Positions 1 to 10,429 of a DNA stretch of 64,000 nucleotides are shown here, in pieces. The position numbers and the translations under genes are program-made. How positions within the stretch are numbered: position 1 is the first letter of the stretch; each line of letters starts with the position of its first letter. This stretch comes from Minwuia thermotolerans (GTDB taxonomy: Bacteria; Pseudomonadota; Alphaproteobacteria; Minwuiales; Minwuiaceae). Where the stretch lies: positions 62,001 through 126,000 of the forward strand of contig NZ_PIGG01000031.1 in assembly GCF_002924445.1 (NCBI RefSeq), read 5' to 3'. The notes beneath the pieces were generated by a model. The model made no database searches and was not told the DNA's origin. It worked only from the letters and a program-made list of their open reading frames with translations.

Positions 1-578
1 TGTCCGAGATCATGAAGCAGCCGGTCTTCTGGGTGGCCGCAGGCTCCGGCATGGCAGGCTTCGGCGTCATGAGCCTGATCATGACCGCGACGCCCCTGGC
101 CATGGTGGGCTGCGGACTCGCCGACACCCAGGCCTTCACCGTGATCCAGTGGCACGTGGTGGCGATGTTCGCCCCCAGCTTCTTCACCGGTCACCTGATC
201 AGCCGTTTCGGCGTTCTGCGAATCATCGCCGTCGGCGGCGTTCTGAACCTGATCTGCGTCGCCACTGCGCTTTCGGGCCTCGAGTTCCTGCATTTCTGGT
301 CCGCACTGGTGCTTCTCGGCATCGGCTGGAACTTCATGTTCGTCGGCGGCACGACCCTGCTGGCCGAGTGCTACGAGCCCGAGGAAGCGCCCCGCGTGCA
401 GGGGCTCAATGACTTCCTGGTCTTCGGCATGGTTGCCGTTTCCTCGTTGAGTTCCGGCCAGTTGCTCGAGTTCATCGGCTGGAACGCGGTGACGCTGACC
501 GCCGTCCCGGTGATCGGACTCGCCCTGGCCGGCGTCTTCTGGCTGATGGCCACGCGGCGGGGCATGCGCCGCGCCTGA
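1..578 (+). CDS. MFS transporter, C-terminal part (gene starts before the window)
   Basis: The frame is open from base 3 and reads through to a TGA at 576-578, so this is the 3' end of a larger gene; the first in-frame ATG at 12 is an internal Met. About 190 residues remain. They form several hydrophobic helices with short polar loops and the stretch SEIMKQPVFWVAAGSG near the window edge, typical of the second half of major facilitator superfamily exporters. An internal GHLISRFG resembles the loop motif between MFS helices. It is an inner-membrane transporter; substrate cannot be read from this fragment. The gap of 165 bases to the next gene shows no terminator. Confidence 0.75.
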   Translation, partial: SEIMKQPVFWVAAGSGMAGFGVMSLIMTATPLAMVGCGLADTQAFTVIQWHVVAMFAPSFFTGHLISRFGVLRIIAVGGVLNLICVATALSGLEFLHFWSALVLLGIGWNFMFVGGTTLLAECYEPEEAPRVQGLNDFLVFGMVAVSSLSSGQLLEFIGWNAVTLTAVPVIGLALAGVFWLMATRRGMRRA

Positions 579-743
579 CCGCGCCTGCGGCTCCCGCATG
601 GGACTGCCGCAATCTTGCGCATCTGTTGCGCTGGACGGGCGGTTTTGGCATATAGCCGCCACTCTCGACGGCAGGGCCGCGTGTTCGGAGGGGTTTCGAG
701 GCCACCCTGCCATTCGTTTCCGTTCGACAGGGGACATACAGAA

Positions 744-2849
<2,106 letters not shown>

Positions 2850-2878
2850 GCGGACGGACCACGGTCCCGAAACAGAAG

Positions 2879-2914
2879 GCCCCGCGGGAGCGATCCCGCG
2901 GGGCTTTTGCTTTT
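2879..2914 (+). terminator. Rho-independent terminator after hppA
   Basis: Perfect 11-bp stem (2879-2889 with 2894-2904), loop GCGA, followed by TTTTGCTTTT at 2905-2914. It lies between hppA and the convergent GST-like gene and is oriented to end hppA transcription. Confidence 0.92.
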
Positions 2915-2936
2915 CCGGTGCTGCCGGCGGCGGCGT

Positions 2937-3695
2937 TCAGAGAACTGCCGGCGTCTCCAGATATTCGTCGTAGATGCGGTCGCGGTGCGCCATCAGTTCG
3001 CCGGAGGCCGCCGCCTTCACCTCTGCGGGCGCCGTCTCCCACATCTGGCGGAAGCGCGGGTGCATGGGCAGCTTCTCCTCGGGCAGCGGCGCCAGCAGAT
3101 TCGAGAACACGGCCCAGTAGATATCGACCGCGGTCAGGCTGTCGCCCACCAGAAAGCGCCTGCCCGCGATCCGCGCCGACAGCCCTTCGAGGATCTGGAT
3201 GACGCGGCCACGATAGTCCTCCTCTTCCCGGTAGCCGTATTTCCCGGCGAGGAACTTGCCCACCTTGGGGTGGAAGCCGCTGGCGCCCTCGCTCGCGAAC
3301 CCCTCCCCGACAAGGAGATTGCGGGCCGCCCAGCCCAACCCCATCTCGCCGCAGATCTCGTGGGCCAGCCCCATGACAACGGCGCGGCCCTCGAAATCGG
3401 CGGGCAGCAGCGGCGTATCAGGCGCGAGGCGTTCAGCCAGCAGCAGGATCCCTGCCCAGCCGGTGCGCAGCGGCTCGTCATCATAGGCCACGACGGGTGC
3501 CGACGAATCGCCCGCCCACTGGGCAATGGCGTTCTCGGGATCGTCTTCCGACTGCCCCGCGTACTGGCAGTCCAGTCCCTTGACGTGAAAGATGCCCTTG
3601 GCCGCCTCTGTCCAGGGGCTCGGCACGGCGCGCAGGCACGCCATGCGCAGCCCGGACATCGCCCGGGCCTCGGTGATGGATACGAATCTCGACAT
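2937..3695 (-). CDS. Glutathione S-transferase-fold protein
   Basis: A 252-aa probably cytosolic protein. The C-terminal half carries the helical GST signature FLVGDSLTAVDIYWAVFSNL, containing the N-capping S/T-x-x-D motif typical of this fold. The N-terminal half fits a thioredoxin-like domain with SAPVVAYDDEPLRTGWAGI in the place of the usual glutathione-binding segment, but I see no clear catalytic Cys/Ser/Tyr at the N terminus. It is therefore a GST-like protein of unknown substrate. The ATG at 3695 is preceded by GGAGGG at good spacing. It converges on hppA and lies downstream of flaF, with which it may share a transcript (gap 63 bases), although nothing ties it to flagella. Confidence 0.7.
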   Translation of the reverse strand: MSRFVSITEARAMSGLRMACLRAVPSPWTEAAKGIFHVKGLDCQYAGQSEDDPENAIAQWAGDSSAPVVAYDDEPLRTGWAGILLLAERLAPDTPLLPADFEGRAVVMGLAHEICGEMGLGWAARNLLVGEGFASEGASGFHPKVGKFLAGKYGYREEEDYRGRVIQILEGLSARIAGRRFLVGDSLTAVDIYWAVFSNLLAPLPEEKLPMHPRFRQMWETAPAEVKAAASGELMAHRDRIYDEYLETPAVL

Positions 3696-3758
3696 GTGAA
3701 AACCCTCCCCGGTTCAGACCTTCGGTCTAGCCCAGGGAGAGCCGGTATGGAACCGCGA

Positions 3759-4118
3759 TCAGGCGGCGGCGGGCCGCTGCGCCAGACCTTCCATGATGGT
3801 GCGGTTCACCGCCACGAGGTCGTCGACGCTTTCCTGGCCGCGCATCACGGCACTGGAATGACGGTCTACCCACAGCGCCAGCGAGATGATCGAGGCGCGG
3901 GTCGATTCCGGCAGCGAGTTGCCGTCCCGTGAGCAATCCGCCATCAGGGTCGACCACAGCCGCTTGTTGCGGTGGATCGCCTCGATGACGCCATTGTCAT
4001 GACGGGGCAGATCCTTGACCTCGATCAGCCGCCGCGTGATTTCGGCGAACAGGCGGTATTCGGTATCGCGCGGCGTCTCTACGACACGCTGCGCATTGCT
4101 ATACGCTCGCAGGCTCAT
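3759..4118 (-). CDS. flaF: Flagellar biosynthesis regulator FlaF
   Basis: A 119-aa cytosolic protein with the FlaF-family pattern: MSLRAYSNAQRVVETPRDTE at the N terminus, then a helical body with NKRLWSTLMADC and ALWVDRHSSAVMRG. In Caulobacter, FlaF promotes flagellin translation or secretion and acts opposite FlbT. Its start overlaps the end of flbT by 20 bases, so the two are translationally coupled. The partner position next to flbT makes the assignment firm. No flagellin gene lies beside the pair in this window. Confidence 0.9.
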   Translation of the reverse strand: MSLRAYSNAQRVVETPRDTEYRLFAEITRRLIEVKDLPRHDNGVIEAIHRNKRLWSTLMADCSRDGNSLPESTRASIISLALWVDRHSSAVMRGQESVDDLVAVNRTIMEGLAQRPAAA

Positions 4119-4503
4119 AGCTCAGTCTCTCTCTTTCGAAGTCGAGCAGGCGGCGGCACAGCGTCAGACCCTTGTAGTACTGACGGTCCATCACGCACTG
4201 GCTGATGGCGACACAATTCGCCAGGGCGTCAGCATCCGTGACGACCCCCATGAACTCCGACATGCGCAAGACGAATTCTTCGTAGAACCGCGGCCGGACC
4301 TTTTCGTCGAGATACATCGACATGATGGCGAAGTAGATTCGCTTCGCCGGTGTGTCGACGCGCTCGGGCTTCAGGATGTCCTTCTCCCGCAGGATCGACG
4401 CCTTGTTGTGCAGGACGAGGGTCGCGCGGCGGTCGCCATTGGCGATGACGGCGCCGTTGATGACGAATTTCTCGCCGGGCTTCAGGGTGAGTTTCAGCGC
4501 CAT
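4099..4503 (-). CDS. flbT: Flagellin translation regulator FlbT
   Basis: A 134-aa protein. FlbT binds flagellin mRNA and represses its translation until the hook is complete (known from Caulobacter and Brucella). The N terminus MALKLTLKPGEKFVINGAVI and the following NGDRRATLVLHNKASILRE match the FlbT family closely. I placed the start at 4503 because this is where family homology begins; the frame stays open upstream but encodes an Arg/Pro-rich stretch unlike FlbT. It overlaps flaF by 20 bases and is divergent, across about 220 bases, from a FlmG-like glycosyltransferase, which links flagellin synthesis and glycosylation. Confidence 0.93.
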   Translation of the reverse strand: MALKLTLKPGEKFVINGAVIANGDRRATLVLHNKASILREKDILKPERVDTPAKRIYFAIMSMYLDEKVRPRFYEEFVLRMSEFMGVVTDADALANCVAISQCVMDRQYYKGLTLCRRLLDFERERLSYEPASV

Positions 4504-4724
4504 GTTGCGATCCGGCCGGTCGCCCGGCCCTCCCGAGACAGTTGAACATCCATGACGGCCGCGGGCACGGCCATCGATGCGGAATCTGCGCGGGTGCGGT
4601 TGATTTATCGTTAACGCCGAACGGGTCTGGGGACGGGCGCAGAACCAGGTATTGGTTAGGACAATCTTTACCGTGGGCACCGTTTGATGCGGCTCGATCC
4701 AGTAACAACGGATGACCGTTTCCC

Positions 4725-6497
4725 ATGGCCCGACACGCCCATCTGACCAAGTCCGAACCGCTGCAACGCCCCAAGGTCGGCCGGACCATCATGCAGGGCG
4801 ACACGATCCAGATCCTGGACGCGATCGCCCGCGTCGATGACGACCGCACGCCGACCAGGGCGGAACTGAAACGCGCGATCCAGCATCTCGCCAAGGCCGG
4901 CAAGCTGTCAAACATGAACAAGTTCGTGGAGGCCTCGGCCGAACTGCTGCAGGCCCACCGGCTGGACCCGCACAACGCCGACACGTTGCTGGTGCTGGGC
5001 AACAACCTGCGCCATGCCGGCAACGTCCAGGCCGCGATCCATGTCATGGAGAAGGCCCTGAAGGCCGCCGGCGAGGATCTGGAGCTGTTGTACGGCATCG
5101 GCCTTCTGGCCCAGGATCTGGGCATGCTGGACGCTGCCGAGCGCATGTACGCCATGGTCATCCAGCGTAACCCCGACGATCCCCGCGGTCATACGGCGCT
5201 GGCCGCGGTCAAGCGCGGCAAGGGCGAGTACGACCTGGCCATCGACACGCTGAAATTCGCCATCGAGCAGTCGCAGCAGGATCCCACGCTCTGGCAGGCG
5301 CTGGGCGTCACGGTGGCTGAAGCGCGCGGCGCCGATCATGCGCGGCCGTTTTTCGAGGAGTCGCTCCGGCTCAATCCCGACTACGACCTCGCCTGGTCGA
5401 ACATGGGCCATGCCTATTCCGCCGAGGGACGCTTCGCGGAGTCCCTGCCCTTCCTGGAGAAGTCGGTGGCGCTCCGCCCCGACGACCCCGACACGCGGTT
5501 CTCCTACGCTTCCTCCCTGCTCGGCGTCGGGGAGCTGGAAAAGGGCTGGGCCGAATACGAATGGCGCCTGGACCGGCGGCGCAAGGATTCGGTCGTCTTC
5601 GTCCACGATCTGCCCCGCTGGCAGGGCGAGGACATTTCGGACAAGACCATCCTGATCTGCGACGAACAGGGCATCGGCGACGCCATCATCTTCGCCAGCG
5701 CCTATCAGGACGTCATCGAGCGCGCCGGCCACGTCATCATCGAGTGCGACCGGCGACTTGTGACCTGGTTCCAGCGCTCCTTCCCCGAGGCAACGGTCCA
5801 CCGTCACGTCACCTTCCGCTCCAACGCCAAGATCCACCGTCACTATGGCTGGCTGCGGGAAGACGGCGTGCCGCAGCCGGACCTGTTCATCCCCTCCGGT
5901 TCGATCTTCCAGCTGGTGCGCGGCGATGTGGCCAGCTTCGCCCGCAACGGCGCCTACCTGAAGCCCGACCCGGAACGGGTGGCATTCTGGCGCTCCCGTT
6001 TCGACGCCATCGGCGACGGCCCGAAGATCGGCATCTGCTGGTCCGGCGGCTTCATCACGCCGATCCGCGCCAAGGGCTACATGTCATTGATGGACTTCCA
6101 GCCCTTCTTCGACCTGCAGCAGAAGGGCGGCCATTTCGTGAACTGCATGTACAAGGACGCGCGCGAGGACTGCCGCCGCCTGGCCGACGAGAAGGGCGTC
6201 ATCCTGCACGACTGGGACGATATCGACCGCCGCGACCAGTTGGACGAGGCCGCCGCCTATACCGCCGCCCTCGATTACATGGTTTCGATCTCCTCCTCGC
6301 CGGTGGCCATCGCCGGCGCGATGCAGATTCCTGCGATCACCCTGCTGCACAAGCACGACCGCTTCCATTTCGGCGCCGGCGTCGAGCCCTGGTTTCCGAC
6401 CACGGATATCTTCGTCGCCGACCGGCCCGACGCATGGCCCGCCGTGCCCTGCGCTGCGGCCCGCAGACGCGCCGGCGAGAGGCTGGAACTGGACTGA
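4725..6497 (+). CDS. TPR-domain glycosyltransferase, FlmG-like (flagellin glycosylation)
   Basis: A 590-aa cytosolic protein with two parts. Residues about 55-282 are tandem tetratricopeptide repeats, recognisable from units such as ALAAVKRGKGEYDLAIDTLK and AWSNMGHAYSAEGRFAESL. Residues about 305-590 form a glycosyltransferase-like domain with ILICDEQGIGDAIIFASAYQ and a late nucleotide-sugar-type segment with SISSSPVAIAGAM. This layout matches Caulobacter FlmG, which binds flagellin through TPRs and transfers pseudaminic acid onto it. It is divergent from flbT/flaF and heads a run of nonulosonic-acid-type genes, so flagellin modification is the best inference. The ATG at 4725 has only a weak ribosome site; an internal Met at codon 23 is possible. 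Confidence 0.8.
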   Translation: MARHAHLTKSEPLQRPKVGRTIMQGDTIQILDAIARVDDDRTPTRAELKRAIQHLAKAGKLSNMNKFVEASAELLQAHRLDPHNADTLLVLGNNLRHAGNVQAAIHVMEKALKAAGEDLELLYGIGLLAQDLGMLDAAERMYAMVIQRNPDDPRGHTALAAVKRGKGEYDLAIDTLKFAIEQSQQDPTLWQALGVTVAEARGADHARPFFEESLRLNPDYDLAWSNMGHAYSAEGRFAESLPFLEKSVALRPDDPDTRFSYASSLLGVGELEKGWAEYEWRLDRRRKDSVVFVHDLPRWQGEDISDKTILICDEQGIGDAIIFASAYQDVIERAGHVIIECDRRLVTWFQRSFPEATVHRHVTFRSNAKIHRHYGWLREDGVPQPDLFIPSGSIFQLVRGDVASFARNGAYLKPDPERVAFWRSRFDAIGDGPKIGICWSGGFITPIRAKGYMSLMDFQPFFDLQQKGGHFVNCMYKDAREDCRRLADEKGVILHDWDDIDRRDQLDEAAAYTAALDYMVSISSSPVAIAGAMQIPAITLLHKHDRFHFGAGVEPWFPTTDIFVADRPDAWPAVPCAAARRRAGERLELD

Positions 6498-6504
6498 GGC
6501 GACG

Positions 6505-7197
6505 ATGCAGGACCTCATACCGGTTATCGTGCAGGCGCGGACGGGCTCGCAACGCTGCCCCGCCAAGGTTATGCGCGCCGTGGCCGGCCGGCGGCTGATC
6601 GACTACACCCTGGACGCGCTGGAACGCTGCCGCAGCGCCAGGCCGCTGATCGTGGCGACGTCCGACGATCCCCTGGACGACGCGCTGGCCGCCCACTGCA
6701 CGGCGCGCGGGACACCCGTGATCCGCGGCCCCCTGCTGGACGTGGCCGGCCGCTTCCGATGTGTCCTGGAACGCTTTCCCGTCCGGGCCTTCGTGCGGAT
6801 CTCCGGCGACAGCCCGCTGATCGACTACCGCATCGTCGACCGCGCTGTGGAACTGTTCCGCGCCGAACGGCCGGACCTCGTGTCCAATGTCGTCGAGCGC
6901 ACCTTCCCCAAGGGACAGTCCATCGAGGTCATCGACAGCGCCATTTTCCTCGGCGCCGAGAGCCGCATGCACGATCCCGCGGACCGCGAGCACGTGACGC
7001 CGTGGTTCTACCGCCCCGAGTCGGGCTATCGCATCGTCACCATCCGCGCCGACACTGACGCGAGCGCCACGTCGATGGTCGTCGACACCGAGGAGGAGTT
7101 CCAGCGTTTCCGGCAGGTGGCCCGCGAACTCTCCGCCCCCGCCTGGCGCTATCATTGGCACGAACTGGCGCCGAAACTGGAAGAGCGCAGCGCATGA
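6505..7197 (+). CDS. SpsF-like cytidylyltransferase (CMP-sugar activation)
   Basis: A 230-aa nucleotidyltransferase. The N terminus IPVIVQARTGSQRCPAKVM is the nucleotide-binding loop of the CMP-KDO/CMP-sialic acid synthetase fold in its SpsF (spore coat polysaccharide) branch, and SGDSPLIDYRIVDRAVEL carries the conserved metal/substrate acidic residues. Expected role: activation of the nine-carbon sugar made by the NeuB homologue as its CMP derivative, giving the donor for the TPR glycosyltransferase upstream. It starts 7 bases after that gene and its TGA overlaps the ATG of the next one (ATGA), so the three are co-transcribed. Assignment to CMP transfer rather than another nucleotide is inferred from the family and neighbours. 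Confidence 0.78.
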   Translation: MQDLIPVIVQARTGSQRCPAKVMRAVAGRRLIDYTLDALERCRSARPLIVATSDDPLDDALAAHCTARGTPVIRGPLLDVAGRFRCVLERFPVRAFVRISGDSPLIDYRIVDRAVELFRAERPDLVSNVVERTFPKGQSIEVIDSAIFLGAESRMHDPADREHVTPWFYRPESGYRIVTIRADTDASATSMVVDTEEEFQRFRQVARELSAPAWRYHWHELAPKLEERSA

Positions 7198-8201
7198 CCC
7201 CCCCCATCGCCGCGGGCGTGATCGGCCTCGGCGTCGGCGAACGCCACATCGCGGGCTATGAGCGCCATCCGGGCTGTCGCGTGACCCGCCTCGCCGACTT
7301 CTGCCCCGACAAGCGCGCCGACGTCGCCAGCCGCCATCCCGAGCGGCCGATCTCGGCGGACGCGGATGCGGTACTGGACGACCCGGAAATCGCCATCGTC
7401 TCCATCGCCAGCTACGACCAGCATCATTTCGAACAGGTCGTCCGCGCCCTCGACGCCGGCAAGCATGTCTTCGTCGAGAAGCCGGTCGTCCTGCGCGAGG
7501 ATCATGCCCGCATCGTCCGCGACAAGCTGCGCGAGAAACCGCATCTGAAACTGTCGTCGAACCTGATCCTGCGCCGTTGCCCCCGCTTCCGCTGGCTGAA
7601 GGCGGAGATCGAGGACGGCCGCTTCGGCGAGATCTTCCACATCGACGCCGACTACCAGTACGGCCGACTCCACAAGCTGCTGGGCGGCTGGCGCGGCGAC
7701 TTGCCGGGCTATTCGCTGGTGCTGGGCGGCGCGGTGCACATGATCGATCTCGTGCTCTGGCTGACCGGCGACCGCGCCGTGGAAGTCCAAGCCTATGGCA
7801 ACCGCATCGCCACCCGCGGCAGCGGCTTCGCCAATCACGATCTGGTCCAGGCGATCGTGCGCTTCGAGAGCGGCATGGTGGCCAATATCGGCTGCAATGG
7901 CGGCTGCGTGAAGCCCCACTTCCACAAGCTGGAGGTCTACGGCACCGCGGCCAGCTTCGTTAACCGTTTGGAAAGCGCGTTTGTTTACCGTTCCCGTGAT
8001 CCCGGCATGGAGCCGGAGGCGATCACGGAGGCTTATCCCGGTGTCGACAAGGGCGATCTTCTGCACGATTTCGTGGACGCGGTCATCGAAGACCGTGAGC
8101 CGGAGGTAGGCGTCGATGGGATATTCAGCGCCCTCGCCGTCTGCTTCGCCATCGAACGCGCCGTCCACAGCGGACGCGCGGAGCCCGTCCGCTCCTTCTG
8201 A
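7194..8201 (+). CDS. Gfo/Idh/MocA-family oxidoreductase
   Basis: A 335-aa NAD(P)-dependent sugar oxidoreductase. The Rossmann start AAGVIGLGVGERHIAGYERH, the EKPVVLREDHA motif with its catalytic-region Lys, and LGGAVHMIDLVLWL (the His of the GGxxxH motif) are all present. I used the ATG that overlaps the previous stop (7194) because the Rossmann strand begins right after it; the open frame further upstream is only the shadow of the preceding gene. Family members oxidise or reduce ring hydroxyls of nucleotide sugars, so here it probably shapes a precursor of the nonulosonic acid. The exact substrate cannot be told from sequence. Confidence 0.85.
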   Translation: MTPPIAAGVIGLGVGERHIAGYERHPGCRVTRLADFCPDKRADVASRHPERPISADADAVLDDPEIAIVSIASYDQHHFEQVVRALDAGKHVFVEKPVVLREDHARIVRDKLREKPHLKLSSNLILRRCPRFRWLKAEIEDGRFGEIFHIDADYQYGRLHKLLGGWRGDLPGYSLVLGGAVHMIDLVLWLTGDRAVEVQAYGNRIATRGSGFANHDLVQAIVRFESGMVANIGCNGGCVKPHFHKLEVYGTAASFVNRLESAFVYRSRDPGMEPEAITEAYPGVDKGDLLHDFVDAVIEDREPEVGVDGIFSALAVCFAIERAVHSGRAEPVRSF

Positions 8202-9351
8202 ACCGAAGGAAATCCACTTCGGGCGCCCGATCCTGGGCGAGGAGGAGCGCCGCGCGGTGCTCGACGTGCTCGACAGCCCGCAGCTCGTCCACGGCCCCCG
8301 CGCCGTCGCCTTCGAGAATGATTTCGCCGGCTGGTGCGGCGGCGGCGAGGCGGTCAGCGTTTCCTCCTGCACCGCCGGCCTGCATCTCGCCTGGTTCCAG
8401 ATGGGTCTCGGTGAAGGCGACGAGGTGATCGTTCCCGCCCAGACCCACACCGCCACGGCCCACGCCGTCGAGTATGTCGGCGCGAAGCCTGTCTTCGTCG
8501 ACGCCGAGCCGGTCACGGGCAACGCCGACCTGGAACAGATCGAAGCCGCCATAAACGAGCGCACCAAGGCGATCTCCGTGGTGCACTATCTCGGCATGCC
8601 GGTCGACATGCGCCGCCTGAACGCGATCGCGTCGAGGCACGGCCTGCCGGTCATCGAGGACGCGGCGCTCGCCATCGGCTCCACTGTCGACGGCATCCAC
8701 GCCGGCCTGCTGGGCGATCTCGGCTGCTTTTCCTTCTATCCGGTCAAGCACATGACCACCGCCGAGGGCGGCATGGTTCTGACCCGCGATGCCGGCATCG
8801 CCGAGCGCATCCGCCGCCAGAAGGCCTTCGGCCTGGACCGCACGGTAGTCGAACGCGCCGAGCCCGGCGTCTACGATGTCACCCAGCTCGGCTTCAACTA
8901 CCGCATGAACGAGCTCCAGGCGGCCATCGGCATCGAGCAGATCAAGCGTCTCGAGGGCTTCCTCGCCGCGCGCCACCGCAACTACTGGCATCTCGAGACG
9001 GGCCTGAAGGAAATCGACGAACTCGATCTCCTTCGCTCCAGCCATGACGGCCTGGAAAGCAGCCACTACTGCCTGAGCGCGATCCTGAAGGGCCCCGCCG
9101 AGGGCCGCCGTTCGGAGATCGTGGCGGCGCTGAAGGCGCAGGGCGTCGGCAGCTCGGTCTACTACCCCGGCCCAGTCCCGGCGCTCGGCTACTACCGCGA
9201 CAAGTACGGCCTGAAGGCCGAGGATTTTCCCAACGCGACCCGCATCAGCCGCCAGTCGATCGCGCTGCCGGTCGGGCCGCACCTGGACGAGGACGACATG
9301 GACCGAATTACGCAAGCGATGAAGAGGGCGATCCACGATGTCTGCAACTGA
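8116..9351 (+). CDS. DegT/DnrJ/EryC1 PLP-dependent sugar aminotransferase
   Basis: A 411-aa PLP enzyme that adds an amino group to a keto sugar. The motif CFSFYPVKHMTTAEGGM contains the PLP-binding Lys (K211), and EDAALAIGS carries the cofactor-contacting Asp region. The fold proper begins at about residue 31 (KEIHFGRPILGEEE). The ATG at 8116 lies 86 bases inside the upstream gene, but it has GGAGG at suitable spacing, and there is no ATG, GTG or TTG between it and the domain, so the enzyme seems to carry a 30-residue Ser/Pro/Ala-rich extension. In pseudaminic or legionaminic acid synthesis the equivalent enzyme (PseC/LegC) makes the 4-amino sugar. Its stop overlaps the next gene by 14 bases. 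Confidence 0.88.
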   Translation: MGYSAPSPSASPSNAPSTADARSPSAPSEPKEIHFGRPILGEEERRAVLDVLDSPQLVHGPRAVAFENDFAGWCGGGEAVSVSSCTAGLHLAWFQMGLGEGDEVIVPAQTHTATAHAVEYVGAKPVFVDAEPVTGNADLEQIEAAINERTKAISVVHYLGMPVDMRRLNAIASRHGLPVIEDAALAIGSTVDGIHAGLLGDLGCFSFYPVKHMTTAEGGMVLTRDAGIAERIRRQKAFGLDRTVVERAEPGVYDVTQLGFNYRMNELQAAIGIEQIKRLEGFLAARHRNYWHLETGLKEIDELDLLRSSHDGLESSHYCLSAILKGPAEGRRSEIVAALKAQGVGSSVYYPGPVPALGYYRDKYGLKAEDFPNATRISRQSIALPVGPHLDEDDMDRITQAMKRAIHDVCN

Positions 9352-10429
9352 TCATCCCCTGAAGGGGCGCAAGGTCGCCATCATCGGCGGCGCCGGCTTC
9401 ATCGGCCACAACATGGCGCTGACCATGAAGCGGGCCGGCGTCGACGTCGCCGTCGTCGACAGCCTGGGCGTAAACAACTACTACGCCATCGAGCGGGAGC
9501 GGTACACGAACCCCAACGGCGAGATCTATCTCAACTTCATCAAGCAGCGCATGAACCTGCTGCACGAGGCGCGCGTGCCTTTCGTGGAGATGGACGCCCG
9601 CGACTATCACGGTCTGTCGGAGACGATGGAGGACCTGAACCCGGACGCCATCATCCACCTGGCCGCAGTGGCGCACGCCAACCGCTCCAACAAGGATCCC
9701 TACTCCACATTCGACCACTCGCTGCGCACGCTGGAGAACGCCCTCGACGTGGCCCGCTCATCGCGGCTGAACGTCGACCGGTTCGTCTACTTCTCCTCGT
9801 CGATGGTCTACGGCACCTTCGCCGACGGCGTGGTCGACGAGGAAACCTCGTGCAACCCGCTCGGCATATACGGCGCGCTGAAGTTCGCGGGCGAGAAGAT
9901 GGTGATCGCCTACAATCAGGTCTTCGGACTGCCGTTCACCATCATCCGCCCCTCGGCGCTCTATGGCGAGCGCTGCGTCAGCCGCCGGGTCGGCCAGGCG
10001 CTGATCGAGAACGCGCTGCGCGGCAACACGCTGACCATCAACGGCGACGGCTCCGACTGCCTGGACTTCACCTATGTCCAGGACCTGATCGGCGGGGTCA
10101 TGGGCGCGCTGACCTCGAAGGACGCGGCCAACGAGATCTTCAACCTGACCTATGGCGACGCGCGCTCGCTCAATCAGATGGTCGACATCATCCGACAGCA
10201 TTTCCCCGGCATCGACGTGAAGCACAATCCGCGCGACAGCCTGATGCCGGAACGCGGCACGCTGAACGTCGACAAGGCGCGCTCGCTGATCGGCTACGAT
10301 CCGCAGTATCCGCTGGAGCGGGGCTTCGTCGACTACATCGACTGGTACAAGGCGAACTGGGACCAGCTCAACCAGGGCGGCGTCGATGCCGGCCAGGTCG
10401 TCTATCTGACCCGCCGCGCCTGGGCATGA
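9338..10429 (+). CDS. NAD-dependent epimerase/dehydratase (extended SDR)
   Basis: A 363-aa extended short-chain dehydrogenase acting on a nucleotide sugar. It has the NAD-binding GGAGFIGHNMAL near residue 17, the FVYFSSSMVYG strand and the catalytic YGALK. The serine-rich SSSMVYG motif resembles epimerases more than 4,6-dehydratases, which carry an Asp-Glu pair in this strand. It overlaps the aminotransferase by 14 bases and its stop overlaps the next ATG, within the glycosylation operon. Likely substrates are UDP-GlcNAc-derived sugars, by analogy with the neighbours; the reaction (epimerisation, reduction or dehydration) is not settled. Confidence 0.85.
   Translation: MSATDHPLKGRKVAIIGGAGFIGHNMALTMKRAGVDVAVVDSLGVNNYYAIERERYTNPNGEIYLNFIKQRMNLLHEARVPFVEMDARDYHGLSETMEDLNPDAIIHLAAVAHANRSNKDPYSTFDHSLRTLENALDVARSSRLNVDRFVYFSSSMVYGTFADGVVDEETSCNPLGIYGALKFAGEKMVIAYNQVFGLPFTIIRPSALYGERCVSRRVGQALIENALRGNTLTINGDGSDCLDFTYVQDLIGGVMGALTSKDAANEIFNLTYGDARSLNQMVDIIRQHFPGIDVKHNPRDSLMPERGTLNVDKARSLIGYDPQYPLERGFVDYIDWYKANWDQLNQGGVDAGQVVYLTRRAWA

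Noticed and set aside
4560-4585. Possible sigma-54 promoter (GGCAC...TGC) upstream of flbT
   Set aside because: The distance between the GG and GC elements is about 13 bases, not the required 10.
4552-4614. 20-codon plus-strand frame in the flbT to glycosyltransferase gap
   Set aside because: No ribosome site and no recognisable feature; short frames are expected by chance in GC-rich DNA.
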